NCBI GenBank assembly: GCA_964389495.1
Contig: CAYMDU010000036.1
Span: forward strand, 1 to 13,879
Direction of reading: 5' to 3'
Length of the DNA stretch: 13,879 nt
Origin: RGIG3009 sp964389495
GTDB lineage: Bacteria; Bacillota; Clostridia; Oscillospirales; Acutalibacteraceae
Both the position numbers and the translations under genes were made by a program. Shown here piece by piece: positions 7,630 to 13,846 of this stretch. Within the stretch, counting starts at the first letter, position 1; each line of letters begins with the position of its first letter. The notes beneath the pieces were generated by a model. It worked only from the letters and a program-made list of their open reading frames with translations. It did no database searches and was not told the DNA's origin.

Positions 7630-9495
7630 ATGCAACAACGAACCGATTGGCCTCGGCGCGTTACAGTGTGGCTGTGTGTTTGGCTGCCGATGCTGGGCGT
7701 GCTGGGAAAGGATATTTGGCTGCAATGCTTGATTGCCGGCAGCAATCCCTACACATTGGCGCTGGGAGCCGGGCTGTGGCGCGTACTCCCCTATTTGCCG
7801 TTGCACCTGGCCTGTTTGTGGTTGGTGTTTGGGTGGTCGCGGCTGTTGGCGCCGCGCGCCCGTTTGATAACGGTGGGGGTGCTGAACGGCGTGCTCACCC
7901 TGCTGGTGTTTGTTGACACGGTGTATCTGCGCGCCTACAATGTGTTGCCGTCGGCCGTGATGTTGCCGCTGTTGGGGTCGTCCACCGGGCAGGATACGGT
8001 GTCGGCCATTTTGCCCACGCTGCTCACCTTTTGGGATTTGCTGTTGTTGGCGGATTGGGCGCTGTGGGCGGCGGTGCTGGTGCTGGCGCATCGCCGTGGA
8101 TGGCAGCCGGCCGCACCGGTGCGGCGCCCATGGCGCGGCACCGCCATCACCCTGTGCTGTTCGGTAACGGCGCTGGCGGTGTTGCCGGTGCTGAGTGCTT
8201 GCGGTGTGGGGCGGGCGGCCTATCGCCGGCTGTATGTCACCGCCGACACGCTGCAACAGGCACAGTATTTTTCGTTTGTGGGATTTCACGCGGCGGATGT
8301 GGCGGCCACGCTCACCGGCCGAGTGACCGACGCGGTGGCCACCGACGACGACGAAGCGCTGTTGCAGGCGTTCCGCGACTGGCAACAGGCCGATGAGCCA
8401 ACCGGCGCTCACCAAGGGCAGTTGGCCGGGCAGAATTTGCTGGTGATTCAATTTGAGTCGCTGGAAAGTTTTGTGCTGGGGCAATCGCTGAACGGGCAGG
8501 AAATCACGCCCACGCTGAACCGATTGATGCAATCGGGCTACACCTTTGACACACTGTACGAACAGGTGAAAAGCGGCAACAGCGCCGATTGCGATTTTTT
8601 GCTGATGACCGGGTTGCTGCCGCCCAACAAGAGTTATGCATTCGGCGCCTATGCCGATAACGACTACGCGGCGTTGCCCGCGTTGCTGGCGCAACAGGGG
8701 TACACCACCGGCTACTATCACGGGGCCAGCAATTCCGTGTGGAATTATCAGGATATATTGGATACCTTTGGCTTTGACACGGTGACCATGGACTACACGC
8801 AAGACGAGCTGTTGAACGGCTATTTGTCAGACGCCAGTTTCTTTAACCAAACGCTGGCCAAGCTGAGCGAGCAGACGCCGGCACAGCCGTTTTATGTGCA
8901 CGCGGTTACCTGCTCTTCGCACATTCCGTGCGAGGTGCCGCACAGCGAACACAGCCTGGTGCTGAGTGACGAGCTGGCGGCCAATCCCATGGGCGACTAT
9001 TTGCAGGCAGTACACTACACCGACCGGCAGTTGGGCCTGTTTTTGGACGCGCTGGATGCGCGCGGGCTGTTGGATAACACCGCCGTGGTGGTGGTGGGCG
9101 ACCACGGCGGCGTGCACAAATACTATCCGCACTGGGTGGACAATTTGAGCGACGAGGCCCGGCAAGATTGGTTTTTGGCCGACGGCGAGGAATACACGCT
9201 GCCCATGATTGTGGCGTCGGACCGCATTGACGACCCGCACACCGTGAGCACCGTGGGCGGGCAGGTGGACATGCTGCCCACGCTGTTGGGGCTGTTCGGC
9301 GTGGCCGACAGCCGTGCCGAAAATGTGATGTTCGGCCGAGATTTGCTGGCCACGCACCGCAGTTTTGCCGTACAGGACGACGGCACGCTGCGGGGCACAC
9401 TGCCGGAGGACGAGGTGTCCACGGCGCAATCGATGTTTTATCTTTCCGATTTGCTGCTGCGCAGCAACCGTACCGATGGGAAAGCAGGGGTGTGA
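7630..9495 (+). CDS. ltaS: Lipoteichoic acid synthase family protein (phosphoglycerol transferase, alkaline phosphatase superfamily)
   Basis: This 621-residue membrane enzyme should transfer glycerol phosphate from phosphatidylglycerol to a growing lipoteichoic acid chain outside the membrane, releasing diacylglycerol. Five hydrophobic helices occupy about residues 12-195, followed by the extracellular catalytic domain (about 270-590). Metal and catalytic positions line up with S. aureus LtaS by motif and spacing: E276 in IQFESLES (E255), S318 in SGNSADCDF (T300), H431 in CSSHIPC (H416), and D491-H492 in VVGDHGG (D475-H476). The usual nucleophile Thr is thus Ser here. The ATG at 7630 is preferred over a GTG at 7621 because GAAGGTG sits 6 bases before it and includes that GTG. 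The lipid-kinase gene follows after 3 bases. A related phosphoglycerol or sulfatase-like transferase acting on another polymer cannot be excluded. Confidence 0.88.
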   Translation: MQQRTDWPRRVTVWLCVWLPMLGVLGKDIWLQCLIAGSNPYTLALGAGLWRVLPYLPLHLACLWLVFGWSRLLAPRARLITVGVLNGVLTLLVFVDTVYLRAYNVLPSAVMLPLLGSSTGQDTVSAILPTLLTFWDLLLLADWALWAAVLVLAHRRGWQPAAPVRRPWRGTAITLCCSVTALAVLPVLSACGVGRAAYRRLYVTADTLQQAQYFSFVGFHAADVAATLTGRVTDAVATDDDEALLQAFRDWQQADEPTGAHQGQLAGQNLLVIQFESLESFVLGQSLNGQEITPTLNRLMQSGYTFDTLYEQVKSGNSADCDFLLMTGLLPPNKSYAFGAYADNDYAALPALLAQQGYTTGYYHGASNSVWNYQDILDTFGFDTVTMDYTQDELLNGYLSDASFFNQTLAKLSEQTPAQPFYVHAVTCSSHIPCEVPHSEHSLVLSDELAANPMGDYLQAVHYTDRQLGLFLDALDARGLLDNTAVVVVGDHGGVHKYYPHWVDNLSDEARQDWFLADGEEYTLPMIVASDRIDDPHTVSTVGGQVDMLPTLLGLFGVADSRAENVMFGRDLLATHRSFAVQDDGTLRGTLPEDEVSTAQSMFYLSDLLLRSNRTDGKAGV

Positions 9496-9498
9496 CAA

Positions 9499-10389
9499 AT
9501 GGATAAGCGCGTGTTACTGATTGTGAATCCGGTAGCCGGCAAAACGCAGGGCAAGCGGGCGCTGTTTCCGCTGGTGGACGGGTTTTGCCGCCGCGGGTAT
9601 CGGGTGACTTCGTTTGTGACTGCGGCGCGCGGCGAGGCCGAAACCGTGGCCAAAGAACAGGCCATGCAACACGACCTGGTGGTGTGTTGCGGCGGCGACG
9701 GCACGCTGGGCGAGGTGATTAACGGATTGCTTCGCTGTCCCGACCGGGTGCCGCTGGGCTATGTGCCGCTGGGCAGCACCAACGATTTTGCCAACAGTTT
9801 GCAGTTGCCGTCGCGGCCGGACGAGGCCGTGCGCGCCATTGTGGACGGGCACACCGAAGAACTGGATGTGGGCTGTTTTAACGGCGACCGCTATTTTTCC
9901 TATATTGCGTCGTTCGGGGCGTTCACCGCAGCCTCCTACAACGCCACGCAAAGCGCCAAAAACGCGTTGGGGCATTTTGCCTATATTTTGCAGGGAACCA
10001 AAGAGCTGTCGTCGTTGCGGCCGTATCACATGCGGGTGAAAACCGACGACCGCGAACTGGAAGGCGATTTTCTGTTTGGCGCCATGTGCAATTCCACTTC
10101 GGTGGCGGGGCTGGTGAAACTGGACCCGAAGCTGGTGGACATGAGCGACGGCCTGTTCGAAGCGGTGCTGGTGCGGCCGCCGCGCAATTTGGCGGATTTG
10201 GGCAAGCTGCTGTCGTCTATCAACACCGGTGTGTTTGACAAGACGCTGTTTGAATTTTTCAAGGCCTCGCGCGCCGAATTTGCCATCGAAGGCAACCCGG
10301 CGTGGTCGCTGGACGGCGAGCAGGCCGAAGGCAGCCACACCGTGACGGTGGAAAACAAGCCCGCCGCGTTGCTGTTGCGCCGGCAATGA
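9499..10389 (+). CDS. Diacylglycerol kinase family lipid kinase (DgkB/YegS/BmrU type)
   Basis: This 296-residue cytoplasmic or membrane-peripheral enzyme should phosphorylate a lipid, most likely diacylglycerol, to phosphatidic acid using ATP. The DAGK catalytic domain is clear: NPVAGK near residue 10, the GGDGTL nucleotide-binding motif (65-70), PLGSTNDFA (about 90-98), DMSDGLFEAVLV (about 214-225) and a late DGEQ. Length is typical for the family (about 290-310). Its ribosome binding site (AGGGGTG, 9486-9492) lies inside the end of the LTA synthase gene, and the ATG is 3 bases after that stop, so translation is coupled. In Firmicutes DgkB returns the diacylglycerol released by LTA synthesis to the phospholipid pool, which this pairing fits well. 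Substrate is inferred from context; YegS-like kinases can use other lipids. Confidence 0.9.
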   Translation: MDKRVLLIVNPVAGKTQGKRALFPLVDGFCRRGYRVTSFVTAARGEAETVAKEQAMQHDLVVCCGGDGTLGEVINGLLRCPDRVPLGYVPLGSTNDFANSLQLPSRPDEAVRAIVDGHTEELDVGCFNGDRYFSYIASFGAFTAASYNATQSAKNALGHFAYILQGTKELSSLRPYHMRVKTDDRELEGDFLFGAMCNSTSVAGLVKLDPKLVDMSDGLFEAVLVRPPRNLADLGKLLSSINTGVFDKTLFEFFKASRAEFAIEGNPAWSLDGEQAEGSHTVTVENKPAALLLRRQ

Positions 10390-10403
10390 GGGTCGATGAG
10401 AAT

Positions 10404-10434
10404 AACAGCCTTCCCGCATGGGAAGGCTGTTTTT
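10404..10434 (+). terminator. Rho-independent terminator of the LTA synthase-lipid kinase operon
   Basis: A perfect 12-bp stem (AACAGCCTTCCC with GGGAAGGCTGTT) closes a GCAT loop and runs into a T tract, 14 bases past the kinase stop codon. Confidence 0.92.
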
Positions 10435-10445
10435 ATTGACAATGA

Positions 10446-10473
10446 AAAAAGAACCGCCGCGGCGGTTCTTTTT
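10446..10473. terminator. Bidirectional palindromic terminator between convergent genes
   Basis: GAACCGCCGCGGCGGTTC is a perfect palindrome flanked by five A on the left and five T on the right, so it can terminate in either direction. It lies 42 bases past the stop of the minus-strand PrsA-like gene and just behind the plus-strand terminator. Confidence 0.85.
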
Positions 10474-10515
10474 CGGTGAGCTGTTCTGTTGACATGCGCT
10501 GTTTGGTTGAACGGA

Positions 10516-11673
10516 TTAGTCGTTACCGAAAATCAACTCGGCATAGTCAATGGCATGCAGGGCTTTGTTGTTGATGTCGGCGGTTTTCATCAGTTCGGCG
10601 GCGCGTTCTTCCACTTCGGCGTCGAACTCATCGTACTTCATGTATTGCAGGGTTTGGTCGCGGCTGTCTTCGTAGTAGTCCACATCGTCGCCGCGGTCGG
10701 CTTCGGGGTCCATGCGGAAAATCAGCGCCATGGTGTTGGTGGTGCCGTTTTTCTTGTAGGTGACCACTTTGGCGGCGCCTTCTTCGATTTCTTCGATGGC
10801 TTCCACCAAATCTTCGTCCACGCCGTCGGCCTCTTTGATAATATCCTGGCGGGCGGTGGTTTCTTCTTCTTCCTCATCCTCATCGGCCGCGGTGTCGGCG
10901 GTGGTATCCGCGGTATCGTCGGTTTCTTCCTCGTCCTCGGCGGTATCTTCCAGGAACTGACGGTAGATAACCTGGAAATCGTCGGCCGTTTTCTTGGTTT
11001 TGTTAAAGGTGGCCAGGTAGGCATTGAAATGGGTTTGATAGTCGGCGATGATTTCGTCGCTCAGGGCAGCTTTTTCGTCGTCTACCAGCGACACTTCAAA
11101 CAGGTAGTAGCTGAGGTAGTTGTCGTCGAAATACTGGCGGATTTCGGTTTCGGCCACTTCGCGCAGACCGCCCTTGTTGTAGAACCCGTCGAACAAAGAA
11201 GCTTCGTTGAGCTGGAAGGCTTTGTACATGGCGATGTACCGGTCGTTGGTGAAGCCGCGGGACAGGTAGGCATCGGATTCGAGATCTTTCAAATCTTCGT
11301 CGGCCGCTTTTTCCAGTTCTTCGTCCCAGGCCAGGTTGTTTTCGGCCAGCATATCTTCCAGCGCTTTTTGGCGAACCATCATGTCGCGCGTGGTGAGAAT
11401 GAGGTATTCTTCCATGGTGACATCTTGTTCGTCGTCGCCTTCGCCATAGACAAAATCCATGGCCAGTGCGTCTTCGCCGTAGTAGGACAGGTAGATGTAG
11501 GCGTTGCTGTCGGACATGGCGGTACCGAGAGCATAGGCCAAATAGTCGCCCATTTCGTAGACTTTGCCGCCCACTTTCATGGCCACTTGGGGAGTGGAGC
11601 ACGCACTGATGAGCAGGCATGCCGCCACCGACAACAGGGCCAGCGATGAGCGCAGAATGCGTTTTACAGACAT
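10516..11673 (-). CDS. PrsA/SurA-like lipoprotein with degenerate parvulin region and acidic insert
   Basis: This 385-residue lipoprotein probably acts outside the membrane as a chaperone-like foldase. The signal sequence ends in a lipobox LISAC (Cys25). VAMKVGGKVYEMGDYLAYAL (30-49) resembles the start of the SurA/PrsA N-terminal domain, followed by long charged helices (50-180). A parvulin-like layout can be traced: a strand at YLFEVSLVDDE (190-200), a helix ending in KKTADDFQVIYRQF (227-240), and DGVDEDLVEAIEEIEEGAAK (283-302) before a strand ending LIFRMD. However, the usual HILV and GGDLG-type segments are not seen, and the middle is replaced by an Asp/Glu/Thr run (242-273). Peptidyl-prolyl isomerase activity is therefore doubtful. 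AAGGAGG lies 8 bases before the ATG. It has its own promoter and terminator. Family placement is inference from weak motifs. Confidence 0.8.
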   Translation of the reverse strand: MSVKRILRSSLALLSVAACLLISACSTPQVAMKVGGKVYEMGDYLAYALGTAMSDSNAYIYLSYYGEDALAMDFVYGEGDDEQDVTMEEYLILTTRDMMVRQKALEDMLAENNLAWDEELEKAADEDLKDLESDAYLSRGFTNDRYIAMYKAFQLNEASLFDGFYNKGGLREVAETEIRQYFDDNYLSYYLFEVSLVDDEKAALSDEIIADYQTHFNAYLATFNKTKKTADDFQVIYRQFLEDTAEDEEETDDTADTTADTAADEDEEEEETTARQDIIKEADGVDEDLVEAIEEIEEGAAKVVTYKKNGTTNTMALIFRMDPEADRGDDVDYYEDSRDQTLQYMKYDEFDAEVEERAAELMKTADINNKALHAIDYAELIFGND

Positions 11674-11693
11674 GATGGTTTCCTCCTTGAAAC

Positions 11694-11734
11694 TACAATA
11701 GTCTTATTGTACACGAGATTGCCGCACTTGTCCA
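11694..11734 (-). promoter_or_regulatory. Promoter of the PrsA-like gene with overlapping inverted repeat
   Basis: On the minus strand TGGACA (11729-11734), a 17-base spacer and TACAAT (11706-11711) form a near-consensus promoter. A perfect inverted repeat TACAATA-4-TATTGTA (11694-11711) covers the -10 box and the predicted start of transcription, a position where a repressor could act. Confidence 0.75.
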
Positions 11735-11773
11735 CCCCCAAAACGGAAAATCGCATAAATTTAATACTTTCGC

Positions 11774-11820
11774 AAAAAATGCCTGCTTTCTCGCCGAGAG
11801 TGGGCGGTGAAAAGCAGGCA
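11774..11820 (-). terminator. Terminator of the repeat-containing lipoprotein gene
   Basis: A 10-bp stem TGCCTGCTTT/AAAGCAGGCA, with further short pairing inside, is followed on the minus strand by six T residues (A run at 11774-11779). It begins 26 bases past the stop at 11846 and separates this gene from the PrsA-like gene. Confidence 0.85.
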
Positions 11821-11845
11821 CGGTGACCGAGTGAAAACGACCGAC

Positions 11846-12556
11846 TCACACCCACGGCGACCAGCCGGCGGAGCGGCTGGCGGTGGCCGACGAAGCGGTG
11901 GTAACCGGCGCGGCAGTGGTGGCAGCCGTGGTGGATGCCGTGGTTGTGGTTTGGGTGACCACATCTCCGCCGGGCTTGGTTTCGGGATTGCCGTCGGGCT
12001 TGGTGACCACGGTGCTGTTGGCATCGACCGTGACGGTGGTGCCTTTGTTGTTGGTGAGGGCCGAGCCGTCGGTGTTGGTGACGGTGACGGTTTTCTTGGC
12101 GGTGGTTGTGGTGGTTGTGGTTTTTTTGGCCGTGGTTGTGGTGCCGAACTTTTTAACGGTGGTGATGTCGGGTTCGTCATCGACAATCACGCCGCCTTCG
12201 CCCTGCGTGATTTTGCCCTGGGTGGCCTTGCCGGATGTGGTGGCCGTGGTGGCGGTGGTTTGGGTGACCACATCGCCGCCGGGCCGGGTTTCGGGATTGC
12301 CATCGGGTTTGGTAACCACGGTGCTGTCTTGCCGGACCGTGACGGTGGTGCCCTGACTGTTGGTGAGGGCCGCGCCGTCGGTGTTGGTGACGGTAACGGT
12401 GATGGGTTCGGTGGTAGTGGCGGCCATTTCTTCGGTGCTGCCGGTGGTGGCGGCCCCGCCGGTGACCACGGTATCGCCGATGGGCTTGGCTGTGCATGCG
12501 CATGCAGCCAACAATAACACGCCTGTGCCAAGCAGGCCTATCCATTTTTTGTACAT
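11846..12556 (-). CDS. Threonine-rich lipoprotein with two copies of a 50-residue repeat, unknown function
   Basis: This 236-residue protein has a lipoprotein signal sequence with lipobox LAAC (Cys19) and is otherwise built from Thr-rich low-complexity linkers and two repeats at about 53-102 and 156-205. Each repeat begins TVTVTNTDG, contains GTTVTV and STVVTKPDGNPET, and ends PGGDVVTQT; they differ at only a few positions. Between them lie a short acidic segment (VIVDDEPD) and a run of Thr and Lys. No enzyme domain is recognised; a surface spacer or binding role is possible. The ATG at 12556 is chosen because GAGAGGTG lies 5 bases upstream and the lipoprotein signal follows; earlier in-frame codons lack a binding site. 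It is transcribed divergently from the NlpC/P60-like lipoprotein gene, which has a similar Thr-rich linker. Confidence 0.82.
   Translation of the reverse strand: MYKKWIGLLGTGVLLLAACACTAKPIGDTVVTGGAATTGSTEEMAATTTEPITVTVTNTDGAALTNSQGTTVTVRQDSTVVTKPDGNPETRPGGDVVTQTTATTATTSGKATQGKITQGEGGVIVDDEPDITTVKKFGTTTTAKKTTTTTTTAKKTVTVTNTDGSALTNNKGTTVTVDANSTVVTKPDGNPETKPGGDVVTQTTTTASTTAATTAAPVTTASSATASRSAGWSPWV
11948..12092 (-). repeat. Intragenic direct repeat, copy 2 (C-terminal)
   Basis: This block of about 145 bases recurs at 12257-12401 with a period of 309 bases (103 codons) and few differences. It encodes the second TVTVTNTDG...DVVTQT unit of the lipoprotein. Confidence 0.85.
12257..12401 (-). repeat. 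Intragenic direct repeat, copy 1 (N-terminal)
   Basis: Partner of 11948-12092. Many of the differences are synonymous or conservative, e.g. Arg for Lys before PGGDVV, so the encoded unit is kept under constraint or the copies are recent. Confidence 0.85.
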
Positions 12557-12587
12557 AAATACACCTCTCTCGCCTTTCTTTATGGAC

Positions 12588-12593
12588 AGTATA
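12588..12593 (-). promoter_or_regulatory. Extended -10 promoter of the repeat-containing lipoprotein gene
   Basis: TATACT on the minus strand is preceded by TGA, giving an extended -10 (TGnTATACT). The -35 position (12611-12616, TAGCTT) is weak. The predicted transcription start is about 25 bases before the ATG. Confidence 0.55.
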
Positions 12594-12600
12594 TCACATT

Positions 12601-12654
12601 CCACCGCAAAAAGCTAGTCCTTTCTTTGGAAAAACGATTGCTTTTTTGCGGCGG
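12601..12654. promoter_or_regulatory. Candidate operator: inverted repeat between divergent promoters
   Basis: CCACCGCAAAAAGC (12601-12614) and GCTTTTTTGCGGCGG (12640-12654) are imperfect inverted copies. Each arm lies in the -35/spacer zone of one of the two divergent promoters, and the centre (about 12627) coincides with the midpoint between the two -10 boxes. A shared regulator is inferred, not shown. Confidence 0.45.
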
Positions 12655-12666
12655 TTGGTCTACAAT
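12638..12666 (+). promoter_or_regulatory. Promoter of the NlpC/P60-like lipoprotein gene
   Basis: TTGCTT (12638-12643), a 17-base spacer and TACAAT (12661-12666) precede the gene. Transcription would start about 12673, at the ribosome binding site GAGGTG (12673-12678), implying a very short leader. Confidence 0.6.
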
Positions 12667-12684
12667 AAAGAAGAGGTGAGATGT

Positions 12685-13320
12685 ATGAAACATAGGGTTC
12701 CGCTGATACTGTGTGTGGGCCTGCTGTGCTGCCTGCTTTTGGGCGGGTGCAACCGGGGCAACGACGATGTGACCGTGATCACCAAGGGGTCGGTATCGTA
12801 TTCGCTGCACACCACCACAACCACAACCGCTACCACTACCACCACAAACACCACGGCCGCCACGGGCTACGGCGCCGCTTCCACGGCTTCCGGCGAGCAA
12901 ACCGTCGCCACCACGGTGCCGCCGGTGGTGGGTGAAAACGGCAGCACCGCACAGGGCAACGCCATTGCGCAAACGGCGGTGTCGCTGATTGGCACGCCGT
13001 TTAAAACCGGGGCGTCAGGGCCGGATGCGTTTGACAATCCCGGATTTGTGGTGTATTGCTACAAGCAGGCGGGCTACACCGTGCCCAACCGCGCCGCCGC
13101 CATGCAGTCCTATGGGGCGGAAGCACCGCTGTCGGCGTTGCAACCGGGAGATATTTTGCTGTTTTGCAACGACATCGGCGGGGCGGTGCAATTTGCCGGT
13201 ATCTACATTGGCGACAACCGGTTTGTGGCCTGCAACAATCCCAACAGTCCCACCAAGGTGCAACAGCTGAACAGTGCGTATTGGTCGGCCCGGTTGCTGG
13301 CCGCCCGCCGCGCCGCCTGA
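12685..13320 (+). CDS. NlpC/P60-fold lipoprotein lacking the catalytic residues (predicted pseudoenzyme)
   Basis: This 211-residue lipoprotein (lipobox LLGGC, Cys22) has a Thr-rich linker (43-60) and a C-terminal NlpC/P60-type domain (about 90-209). The fold is recognisable from AIAQTAVSLIGTPF, DAFDNPGFVVYCYKQAGY, LQPGDILLF, GIYIGDNRFV and the ending SAYWSARLLAARR. Active family members use Cys in a D-C-S-G motif, a His before the GIY strand, and a third polar residue. Here these positions are Asn118 (FDNPGF), Phe170 (VQFAGIY) and Ala182 (FVACNN), so peptidoglycan endopeptidase activity is not expected. A binding or regulatory role in the wall is more likely. The ATG at 12685 is chosen because GAGGTG lies 6 bases upstream and the lipoprotein signal starts there. 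The gene is intact, so it is not a decayed pseudogene. Confidence 0.85.
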   Translation: MKHRVPLILCVGLLCCLLLGGCNRGNDDVTVITKGSVSYSLHTTTTTTATTTTTNTTAATGYGAASTASGEQTVATTVPPVVGENGSTAQGNAIAQTAVSLIGTPFKTGASGPDAFDNPGFVVYCYKQAGYTVPNRAAAMQSYGAEAPLSALQPGDILLFCNDIGGAVQFAGIYIGDNRFVACNNPNSPTKVQQLNSAYWSARLLAARRAA

Positions 13321-13340
13321 GTATCTGTGTGTTTGCGTGT

Positions 13341-13371
13341 AACCGCCGCCCCACTTGGGGGCGGCGGTTTT
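13341..13371 (+). terminator. Rho-independent terminator of the NlpC/P60-like gene
   Basis: A 12-bp stem (AACCGCCGCCCC with GGGGCGGCGGTT) with a 5-base loop is followed by TT, AATGTCTTCC and a further T run. It begins 20 bases past the stop codon. Confidence 0.88.
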
Positions 13372-13419
13372 AATGTCTTCCTTTTTTTCAAGTGTTGCAC
13401 TTCATATTGTAACCTGCCA

Positions 13420-13501
13420 GCCTCCCCTGCGTAAGGCCGCGGGTTGGAGATTTTTGCAATCTCGTCATGCCTCCCCTGTGTCAGGTCGCGAAGGCAGTGA
13501 A
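13420..13501 (+). repeat. Tandem partial palindromic-repeat ends
   Basis: Two copies of a GCCTCCCCTG-GT-AGG word start at 13420 and 13469. The second continues as GGTCGCGAAGGCAGTGAA, which is repeated at 13847-13879. The 559-base stretch 13321-13879 holds no supported gene, only the terminator and these repeats. Confidence 0.65.
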
Positions 13502-13522
13502 TGACAGCCCGGTGGGCTGTCA
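13502..13522. repeat. Perfect 9-bp hairpin inside the repeat cluster
   Basis: TGACAGCCC and GGGCTGTCA pair perfectly around a GGT loop. It directly follows the AAGGCAGTGAA word, as the variable hairpin follows the conserved arm in the neighbouring repeat units. There is no T tract, so it is not a typical terminator. Confidence 0.6.
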
Positions 13523-13585
13523 GAGCCTGAGCGTGACCGAGACACAGCGAAGTCGCATTACTTGAAATTCGCACAATCCCCTCAA

Positions 13586-13755
13586 GCCTCCCCTGTGTAA
13601 GGGAAGGTGGATTTTTGCGAAGCAAAAAGCCGGAGGGGTTGTTACAGTTTCAAGGGATGAAACAGTCCCAAAAATCACACGCAACAACAAGTCCCAGCCA
13701 CCAATCCCCCCTGTGGCGGTTTCACCGCCACTTCCCCCCTTTACACAAGGGGGGC
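13586..13755. repeat. MITE-like element with palindromic inverted ends
   Basis: A forward palindromic unit (13586-13642, GCCTCCCCTGTGTAAGGG then a hairpin and GGAGGGGTTGT) and an inverted unit (13702-13755, CAATCCCCCC, a hairpin, then CTTTACACAAGGGGGG) flank a core of about 60 bases. The core and right end recur at 5122-5231, so the whole behaves as one dispersed element of about 170 bases. It has no coding capacity. Confidence 0.6.
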
Positions 13756-13791
13756 TTTTACTGCCGTCCCTGTGTTTTGCACAATCCCCTT

Positions 13792-13839
13792 GCCCCCCTC
13801 TTTGGGGGAGGTGGCACGGCGCAGCCGTGACGGAGAGGG
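13792..13839 (+). repeat. Single palindromic repeat unit
   Basis: CCCCCCTCTTTGGGGGAGG forms the conserved arm, followed by GGTGGC, the variable hairpin ACGGCGCAGCCGT and GACGGAGAGGG. It has the same layout as the ends of the element at 13586-13755. Confidence 0.65.
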
Positions 13840-13846
13840 CACTCAA

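Noticed and set aside
7603..8802. Minus-strand open frame of 399 codons
   Set aside because: It is antisense to the LTA synthase gene, with Gln/Arg/His-rich composition typical of an antisense shadow in GC-rich DNA.
9514..10419. Minus-strand open frame of 301 codons
   Set aside because: Antisense shadow of the lipid-kinase gene, whose catalytic motifs are clear; the frame also runs through the terminator.
10489..11649. Plus-strand open frame of 386 codons
   Set aside because: It is antisense to the lipoprotein with lipobox and AAGGAGG site; the Phe/Val/Gly-rich product is the complement of acidic codons.
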